Below, in pieces: positions 58,885 to 64,000 of a stretch of DNA of 64,000 bases. The stretch lies in the NCBI RefSeq assembly GCF_018829635.1, contig NZ_JAHKKG010000015.1, positions 216,773 to 280,772 of the forward strand, given 5' to 3'. The position numbers were made by a program, and so were the translations under genes. The DNA comes from Paractinoplanes bogorensis. GTDB taxonomy: Bacteria > Actinomycetota > Actinomycetes > Mycobacteriales > Micromonosporaceae. The notes beneath the pieces were generated by a model. That model ran no database searches. It was not told the origin of the DNA and worked only from the letters and a program-made list of their open reading frames with translations. Each line of letters opens with the position of its first letter. Positions within the stretch are counted from its first letter, which is position 1.

Positions 58885-58953
58885 TCAGCGACACTCGTAG
58901 AAGACCGACACCGGGCTCTGCCCGAACATGTACGACTGCACAGCGCACGCCAT
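58885..58953 (-). CDS. Possible small protein coupled to mec
   Basis: A 22-codon frame (MACAVQSYMFGQSPVSVFYE then CR) whose ATG overlaps the mec stop in TGATG, a classic coupling arrangement, in the 132-base gap between mec and cysO. It has two Cys and an aromatic-rich middle. It could be a leader or small accessory peptide for the cysteine operon. The length is too short to be sure it is made. Confidence 0.4.
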   Translation of the reverse strand: MACAVQSYMFGQSPVSVFYECR

Positions 58954-59426
58954 CACGCGTCCACCGTCGCATCCGCGATGTTGATCTCTTCCTCGGTCAC
59001 CACGCCGTCCACTATGCGGAACGACCGGATCTCTTCCGAGTCGGGCTCGCGGGTGGAGACAAGAACGTAATGTGCGCCCGGCTCGCCCGCGAAGGAGATG
59101 TCGGTGCGCGACGGGTACGCCTCGGTCGCCGTGTGCGAGTGGTAGATGACCACCGGTTCCTCGTCGTTGTCGTCCATCTCGCGCCACACCCGCAGCTGCT
59201 CCATGGAGTCGAACTCGTAGAACGTCATCGACCGGGCCGCATTGTCCATCGGGATGAGCCGGGTCGGCAGGTCGCTGCCGATCGGGCCCGCGACCACACC
59301 GCAGGCCTCGTCGGGGTGGTCCCGGCGGGCGTGGGCGACGATCGCGTCGACGATCGCGCTGTCGATGGTCAGCACGTCGTTCACATTACCGTGAGATTTC
59401 CCCGGTACGGACGTGGCTGTGCTCAC
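58953..59426 (-). CDS. mec: JAMM metallopeptidase Mec (CysO-cysteine hydrolase)
   Basis: A 157-residue Zn peptidase of the JAB1/MPN+ family. The motif is complete: catalytic Glu in HPDEACGV, then YHSHTATEAYPSRTDI (H-x-H-x10-D with the Ser). In M. tuberculosis Mec releases cysteine from the CysO-Cys adduct. It overlaps the DUF2017 gene by GTGA at its start. Given the extra residues on CysO here it may also mature CysO. Confidence 0.94.
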   Translation of the reverse strand: MSTATSVPGKSHGNVNDVLTIDSAIVDAIVAHARRDHPDEACGVVAGPIGSDLPTRLIPMDNAARSMTFYEFDSMEQLRVWREMDDNDEEPVVIYHSHTATEAYPSRTDISFAGEPGAHYVLVSTREPDSEEIRSFRIVDGVVTEEEINIADATVDA

Positions 59427-59923
59427 TCGATCTCAGGCAGCGCGTTCAGCAACGACTCCTGCAGATAGCCGAGATAGGCGTACACGCTGAGCTGGAACAC
59501 CCGGCTGGAACCGGGGTCGCGCAGGACCGCCTCGTCGAGCTCCTCGCCCAGGTCGGTGTCGGCCTGGATGTCGAGCCGGGTGCCCATGGCCAGCCGGGCG
59601 TCGTTGATCGCGCGCAGCCAGGCCTCGGCCGCCTCGCCGTCGAGGCGTACCTCGCCCTCGCCCTCGTCGGGCAGCGCGGCCAGGATCGCCCCGGCCTGAT
59701 CGATCTTCCCGGTCTTGAGATCGCCCTCGGTGTAGAGACGGAACTCGTCGGAGTCGTCCGGGCGATCCGGATAGATGTCGGGGAAGAGGCGGCCGACGAC
59801 CGGATCGGTGTGATCCATGCCGTCGGTCAGCAGACCGACCACCTCGCCGGCGACCTTGCGCAGCACGCGCACCTCGTCAACCGCGAACGTGGCCACGCAC
59901 TGGCTGCCGTTGCGTCGGAACAT
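59423..59923 (-). CDS. DUF2017-family protein
   Basis: A 166-residue acidic protein, no membrane segment, with the conserved end FQLSVYAYLGYLQESLLNAL of actinobacterial DUF2017. It is always found between clpS and mec in actinobacteria (Rv1332-Rv1333 region of M. tuberculosis), as here. Function unknown; a role with ClpS or the ClpCP protease is sometimes assumed from context. Good ribosome site GGGAGAGGG. Confidence 0.9.
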   Translation of the reverse strand: MFRRNGSQCVATFAVDEVRVLRKVAGEVVGLLTDGMDHTDPVVGRLFPDIYPDRPDDSDEFRLYTEGDLKTGKIDQAGAILAALPDEGEGEVRLDGEAAEAWLRAINDARLAMGTRLDIQADTDLGEELDEAVLRDPGSSRVFQLSVYAYLGYLQESLLNALPEIE

Positions 59924-59942
59924 CTACCCTCTCCCGCGGTCT

Positions 59943-60242
59943 TCAGTCCCGGTCCACCGTGGCCCAGAGACCGTATCCGTGCAGCTGGTTGGCGTCCATC
60001 TCCATGCGCTCGCGCGCACCGGAGCTGACCACCGCCCGGCCCTTGTTGTGCACGTCGAGCATCAGGGCCTCGGCCTTCTCCTTGGAGAAGCCGAAAATCT
60101 TTTGAAAAACCCAGGTCACGTACGACATGAGGTTCACCGGATCATCCCAGACGATGGTCACCCACGGCCGATCATCAGCGGGTGCCTCCTCGATCTCGGG
60201 GCTCTCGACGGGAGCGACCTGTGGCAGCGCCATGCCCACCAT
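59943..60242 (-). CDS. clpS: ATP-dependent Clp protease adaptor ClpS
   Basis: A 99-residue adaptor that delivers N-degron substrates to ClpC/ClpA. The substrate pocket and core are visible: DDPVNLMSYVTWVFQKIFGFSKEKAEALMLDVHNKGRAVV. An acidic disordered N-terminus precedes it. ATG 60242 (or ATG 60233) is preferred; the frame is open upstream to 60326 without homology. Divergent from pncB. Confidence 0.92.
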   Translation of the reverse strand: MVGMALPQVAPVESPEIEEAPADDRPWVTIVWDDPVNLMSYVTWVFQKIFGFSKEKAEALMLDVHNKGRAVVSSGARERMEMDANQLHGYGLWATVDRD

Positions 60243-60330
60243 GGTGCCACCGGTTTTGCCGCATCGGTGAACCGGAACGCCGAACCGCAGGTCAGGACGC
60301 GGTTCGTAAGGGGCCGTCGCGCGCAATAGG

Positions 60331-61626
60331 GTGGGGATCGTGAACTCCTTGTCGCCGTCGTTGCTGACCGATCAGTACGAGTTGACCATGGTCAGCGCCG
60401 CGCTCCGCGACGGCACCGCCGGTCGCCGCTGTGTCTTCGAGGTCTTCGCCCGGCGATTGCCCGGCGAACGACGCTACGGCGTGGTCGCCGGCGTGGGCCG
60501 GCTGATCGAGCTGATCCGGGACTTCCGGTTCGGCGAGCCCGAGCTCGACTTCCTGCGCCGCACGGGCGTGGTCGACGACCAGACCGCCGAATGGCTGGCC
60601 GGCTACCGCTTCACCGGCGACGTCGACGGCTACGCCGAGGGCGAACTCTATTTCCCGGGCTCCCCGATCATGACCGTCAGCGGCACCTTCGCCGAGTGCG
60701 TGCTGCTCGAGACGCTGATCCTGTCGGTCCTCAACCACGACTCGGCGATCGCCTCGGCCGCGGCCCGCATGGTCACCGCGGCCCGCGGGCGGCCGATCAT
60801 CGAGATGGGCTCGCGCCGCACCCACGAGGACTCGGCCGTCGCCGCCGCCCGGGCCGCCTATCTGGCCGGGTTCGCCTCGACCTCCAACCTCGCCGCGGGC
60901 GCGCTCTACGGCATCCCGACCACCGGCACCTCGGCCCACGCGTTCACGCTGCTGCACGACGACGAGCCGACGGCGTTCGCGTCCCAGGTGGCCGCGCTCG
61001 GCAAGAACACGACGTTGCTGGTCGACACGTACGACATCGCCCAGGGCATCCGGAACGCGATCGCGGTGGCCGGGCCCGACCTGCGGGCCGTCCGGATCGA
61101 CTCGGGCGACCTGTCGGTGCTGGCCCAGCACTCGCGCGAGCTGCTCGACTCGCTGGGCGCGACCGAGACCCAGATCGTCGTCTCGGGCGACATGGACGAG
61201 TACGCGATCTCCTCGCTCGCCGCCGAGCCGGTGGACATGTACGGCGCCGGCACCGCAGTGGTCACCGGATCGGGGGCGCCGACCGCGGGCCTGGTCTACA
61301 AGCTGGTCGAGGTCGAGGGGCGCCCGGTGGTCAAGCGCTCGGAAAACAAGGCGACGGTGGGCGGACGTAAGACGGCCGTACGCCGGCACAAGCCGACCGG
61401 CACCGCGACCGAAGAGATCGTCGTCTCCCAGGGACTGCCCGATCACGCCGCCAACGACCGGCTCCTGCAGCGGTCGTTCATCGTCGCGGGCGAGCCGGTC
61501 GAGCTGCCGACCCTGCAGGAGTCGCGGGAACACCTGCGGCAGTGTCTGATCTCGATACCGTGGGAGGGCCTGAAGCTCTCGGCCGGCGACCCGGCCATCC
61601 CCGTCACCATCGTTCCGACCGCCTAG
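60331..61626 (+). CDS. pncB: Nicotinate phosphoribosyltransferase
   Basis: A 431-residue enzyme making nicotinate mononucleotide from nicotinate and PRPP in NAD salvage. Motifs: LLTDQYELTMVSAALRDG at the N-terminus, EMGSRRTHEDSAVAAARAAY, GTSAHAFTLLHDDE with the phosphorylated His region, and VRIDSGDLSVLAQ. The gene is divergent from clpS as in M. tuberculosis (Rv1330c-Rv1331). GTG 60331 (or GTG 60340) is the start. Confidence 0.95.
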   Translation: MGIVNSLSPSLLTDQYELTMVSAALRDGTAGRRCVFEVFARRLPGERRYGVVAGVGRLIELIRDFRFGEPELDFLRRTGVVDDQTAEWLAGYRFTGDVDGYAEGELYFPGSPIMTVSGTFAECVLLETLILSVLNHDSAIASAAARMVTAARGRPIIEMGSRRTHEDSAVAAARAAYLAGFASTSNLAAGALYGIPTTGTSAHAFTLLHDDEPTAFASQVAALGKNTTLLVDTYDIAQGIRNAIAVAGPDLRAVRIDSGDLSVLAQHSRELLDSLGATETQIVVSGDMDEYAISSLAAEPVDMYGAGTAVVTGSGAPTAGLVYKLVEVEGRPVVKRSENKATVGGRKTAVRRHKPTGTATEEIVVSQGLPDHAANDRLLQRSFIVAGEPVELPTLQESREHLRQCLISIPWEGLKLSAGDPAIPVTIVPTA

Positions 61627-61634
61627 GGGTTCCC

Positions 61635-62213
61635 GTGACACGCGCGCTGATCATCGTCGACGTCCAGAACGACTTCTGCGAGGGCGGGTCCCTGGCCGTG
61701 GCCGGGGGTGCGGCGGTCGCGGCGGGCATCTCGCTGGTGCTCGACAAGGCGGGCGACCGCTGGGACCACGTGGTCGCGACCAAGGACTGGCACATCGACC
61801 CCGGAAACCACTTCAGCGACCACCCCGACTACACCGACACGTGGCCCGCGCACTGCGTGGTCGGCTCGTCCGGCGCCGAGTTCCACCCCGAGCTGGCCAC
61901 CGGCAAAATCGAGGCGGTGTTCCACAAGGGCGAGCACAAGGCGGCGTACTCGGGCTTCGAGGGTCACACCGACAGTGGCGAGACCCTGACCGCGTGGCTG
62001 CGCGAGCGGGATGTGACGGAAGTCGAACTGGTGGGGATCGCCACCGACCATTGCGTACGGGCGACCGCGCTCGACGCCAAGGCCGAGGGGTTCGCGACGA
62101 CGGTGTTGCTGGAGCTCACCGCTGGTGTCGCGGCCGCGACGACTGCTACCGCGCTCGAGCAGTTCCGCGACGCCGCGATCGAGACAACGGGCACCCCGGT
62201 CGTTGCGTCCTAA
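61635..62213 (+). CDS. pncA: Nicotinamidase
   Basis: A 192-residue isochorismatase-fold enzyme hydrolysing nicotinamide to nicotinate, feeding pncB directly upstream. The triad is visible: Asp in IIVDVQNDFCEGG, Lys in FHKGEHKAAYSG and Cys in GIATDHCVRATALDA; metal ligands include TKDWHIDPGNHF. GTG 61635 follows AGGGG, 8 bases after the pncB stop. Confidence 0.95.
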   Translation: MTRALIIVDVQNDFCEGGSLAVAGGAAVAAGISLVLDKAGDRWDHVVATKDWHIDPGNHFSDHPDYTDTWPAHCVVGSSGAEFHPELATGKIEAVFHKGEHKAAYSGFEGHTDSGETLTAWLRERDVTEVELVGIATDHCVRATALDAKAEGFATTVLLELTAGVAAATTATALEQFRDAAIETTGTPVVAS

Positions 62214-62247
62214 TTTCGCCCCGATGAAGTAGTTGGTTTTTTGTCGT

Positions 62248-62276
62248 ACCTCCGAGGCAGGATGAGCCCCGGAGGT
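62248..62276 (+). promoter_or_regulatory. Hairpin that could cover the ribosome site of the MFS gene
   Basis: ACCTCCG (62248-62254) is complementary to CGGAGGT (62270-62276), and the latter contains the GGAGGT ribosome-binding site 10 bases before ATG 62287. A T-run (62236-62242) just upstream may mark the end of pncA transcription. Confidence 0.4.
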
Positions 62277-62286
62277 CAGGAACCAC

Positions 62287-63576
62287 ATGCTTCTCAAGCC
62301 TTACCGTGACACGCTCGCCCTGCCCGGCATCAAGTCGTTGCTGGCGGTGGCGACGCTCGCCCGCATCCCGATCGCGGCCGGGGCCGTCGTGCTCACCCTG
62401 CACGTGGTCACCGACCTCGGCCGGGGTTACGGCGCGGCCGGCCTGATCGGCGCGGCGTTCACCATCGGCGGGTCGGTCGGGGCGCCCGTCATGGGCCGCC
62501 TGATCGACCGGCGCGGGTTGCGCCTGGTGCTCGTGCTCACCACCGTGGCCGAGGTCGTCTTCTGGTCGGCCGCGCAGGCCGTGCCCTACTGGACGCTGCT
62601 GGTCATGGCCCTGTTCGGCGGGTTCCTGGCCCTGCCCGCCTTCTCGGTGGCCCGCCAGTCGATCAGCGCGCTGACCCCCGAGGCCCATCGCAAGCCGGCG
62701 TTCGCGCTCGACTCGATCACCACCGAGCTGTCGTTCATGACCGGGCCCGCGCTCGGCGTGCTGGTCGCCACCACCGCCGGGGGCCGCTGGGCGATGCTCA
62801 TGCTGGCCGTCGGCATCCTGCTCTCCGGGCTCGGCCTGTGGCTGCTCAACCCGCCGGTCCGGGCCGCACACGAGGCTCCGATCACGGCCGGCGAGCGGGT
62901 GCCGCGGCGCAGCTGGCTGGGTCCCCGCTTCGTCGCCGTGCTGCTGGTGACCATGGCCGCCACCCTGGTGCTCTCGGGCACCGACGTCGCGCTGGTGGCC
63001 GTGCTGCGCGACAACGGCGAGCTGGCCTGGTCGGGCCTGGTGATGTCGCTGTGGGCGTTCTACTCGCTGCTGGGCGGCTTCGCCTACGGCACGATGAGCC
63101 GCTCGTTCTCGCCCGTGGTCATCCTGGTCCCGCTGGCCGTCGCCACCATGGTGGTCAGCCTGGGCGGCGCCCACTGGTGGCTGATCGCGCTGCTGCTGAT
63201 CCCGGCCGGTGCCCTGTGCGCCCCGCTGATCACCTCGACGGCCGACGCGATCAGCCGCATGATCCCGGCCGCGGCCCGGGGCGAGGCCATGGGTCTGCAC
63301 AACTCGGCGCTCACCGTGGGCGTGGCGCTGGGCGGCCCGCTGGCCGGCATCGCCGCCGACACCCTGTCCCCGCCCTGGGGTTTCGTCACCGTCGGCGGAG
63401 CGGGCGTCCTGATCGCCCTGCTGGTGCTGCCCACTGAGCTCCGCCGCCGGCGCACCACCGCAGCCGCCGACCAGGCCGCCAACGAAGCCCCGTCCGACGT
63501 CTTCGTCGCCCCCGGTCCGCGCACGGTGGCCACCCACCCGACCGACGCGACCACCACCAGCACCACCGTGCACTAG
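62287..63576 (+). CDS. MFS transporter
   Basis: A 429-residue protein with 12 predicted transmembrane helices. Motif A-like GRLIDRRGLRLVL follows helix 2, and FALDSITTELSFMTGPALGVL lies in helices 4-5; PAAARGEAMGLHNSALTVG lies in the second half. A hydrophilic Thr/Ala tail ends the chain. Substrate unknown; the sequence resembles predicted drug or sugar efflux proteins of actinobacteria. It begins after a strong GGAGGT site. Confidence 0.88.
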   Translation: MLLKPYRDTLALPGIKSLLAVATLARIPIAAGAVVLTLHVVTDLGRGYGAAGLIGAAFTIGGSVGAPVMGRLIDRRGLRLVLVLTTVAEVVFWSAAQAVPYWTLLVMALFGGFLALPAFSVARQSISALTPEAHRKPAFALDSITTELSFMTGPALGVLVATTAGGRWAMLMLAVGILLSGLGLWLLNPPVRAAHEAPITAGERVPRRSWLGPRFVAVLLVTMAATLVLSGTDVALVAVLRDNGELAWSGLVMSLWAFYSLLGGFAYGTMSRSFSPVVILVPLAVATMVVSLGGAHWWLIALLLIPAGALCAPLITSTADAISRMIPAAARGEAMGLHNSALTVGVALGGPLAGIAADTLSPPWGFVTVGGAGVLIALLVLPTELRRRRTTAAADQAANEAPSDVFVAPGPRTVATHPTDATTTSTTVH

Positions 63577-63874
63577 GGTCCGCCCGGCGGATCACGCGGG
63601 TCTGCGGCGCGGTCAAAGGTGGTGGCTGACGTCGGCCGCAGGACGGTCGCATATCGGCCCTGCTCGCCAGGCCGCCGGGTCGGGCGGAGGGAGGCGTCGC
63701 TGGTCGTGCGGCCTCACCGTGGTCTTGGCGCTGTGTGCTTCGACCTCGTGATGCCCCTATGGATGTCAAGCGGGTGTGGCGAGGGCCTGGGTGATGTGTG
63801 TGGGCGTTCCGCGGCTGCCGTCAGCCGCCGCCTGGGCCTCGGCGCAGGCCCCTCGTGATCCGTCGGACGGCCCC
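63577..63874. other. Intergenic region without a recognisable gene
   Basis: About 300 bases between the MFS gene and the transposase fragment. Frames are open on both strands by composition, but none has a convincing start, ribosome site or recognisable motif. It may hold the flank of the insertion sequence. Confidence 0.5.
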
Positions 63875-64000
63875 CTAGGTTCTGTCTCGCGGATCAAGTC
63901 CGTCGGGGACGGCGCGTAGCCAGTCGAGCATCTCGACCAGGTCGAGGGTGGCTTGATAGTGAGCGCCGAGTTTGTCGTAGCGGGTGGCCACACCGCGCCA
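63875..64000 (-). mobile_element. IS5-family transposase, C-terminal fragment (cut by window edge)
   Basis: The minus strand reads WRGVATRYDKLGAHYQATLD, then LVEMLDWLRAVPDGLD, and ends at TAG (63877-63875). The RGVATRYDK block is the conserved C-terminus of IS5-type DDE transposases. The rest of the gene lies beyond the window, so I cannot say whether it is intact. Confidence 0.7.

Noticed and set aside
63577..63993. Minus- and plus-strand frames near the right edge as extra genes
   Set aside because: No ribosome site or motif; the only recognisable sequence is the transposase C-terminus in a different frame.

Overview
The window is high-GC actinobacterial chromosome. Three things point to a soil, plant-polymer-degrading member of the Micromonosporaceae (Actinoplanes-like): the strong third-position GC, the set of secreted plant cell-wall enzymes, and a clpS-DUF2017-mec-cysO-cysM block arranged as in Mycobacterium tuberculosis. 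The family assignment is inferred from gene content only. The right edge holds the 3' end of an IS5-type transposase. No plasmid, phage or CRISPR signature was seen.

Layout. 0-5.3 kb: start of an ECF sigma gene (left edge), a Tat lipoprotein, a CBM2-bearing CE4 deacetylase, a stand-alone FtsX-ectodomain lipoprotein, two unknown membrane proteins and a secreted trypsin-like protease. 5.4-8.05 kb: a two-gene operon of a beta-rich unknown protein, which I suspect is gasdermin-like, and a CHAT cysteine protease. 8-13.4 kb: lactate permease, two overlapping histidine-kinase genes and a CPBP membrane protein. 13.4-18.9 kb: a pectin unit (pectinesterase-pectate lyase operon, both with ricin-type lectins) divergent from a membrane-spanning ECF sigma factor fused to an extracellular beta-helix. 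19-24.7 kb: tRNA-His, orn, a probable structured small RNA with terminator, and a 1530-residue repeat-rich disordered membrane protein. 24.8-30 kb: CopC-CopD fusion, SigC-like sigma factor, a thiol/membrane operon, Bcp peroxiredoxin and tRNA-Leu. 30-40 kb: GNAT, MFS pump, two cell-wall-anchored surface proteins (LPITG and LPITD), sulfotransferase, CopB-type ATPase under a CsoR-like box, MOSC protein and expansin. 40-48.8 kb: TetR/membrane pair and the histidine-utilisation operon rpiR-hutU-M20-hutF-hutI-hutH. 48.8-53.4 kb: a repeat-rich region with an FAD enzyme, pentapeptide protein, SDR and TetR. 53.4-62.2 kb: housekeeping block rdgB-rph-GT4-MBL phosphodiesterase, then cysM-cysO-(small ORF)-mec-DUF2017-clpS and divergent pncB-pncA. 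The end holds an MFS gene and the transposase fragment.

The genes connect in several ways. Three secreted plant-polymer enzyme units carry near-matches to the CebR/CelR operator TGGGAGCGCTCCCA, suggesting a shared LacI-family regulon. The fused sigma factor may sense pectin directly and drive the neighbouring operon. The hut operon makes N-formylglutamate through HutF and has an M20 amidohydrolase where HutG would be expected. CysO carries residues beyond its diglycine, so Mec may have to mature it. Minisatellite-like repeats are inserted in frame in several otherwise ordinary proteins between 46 and 53 kb and in the giant protein at 20-24.7 kb.
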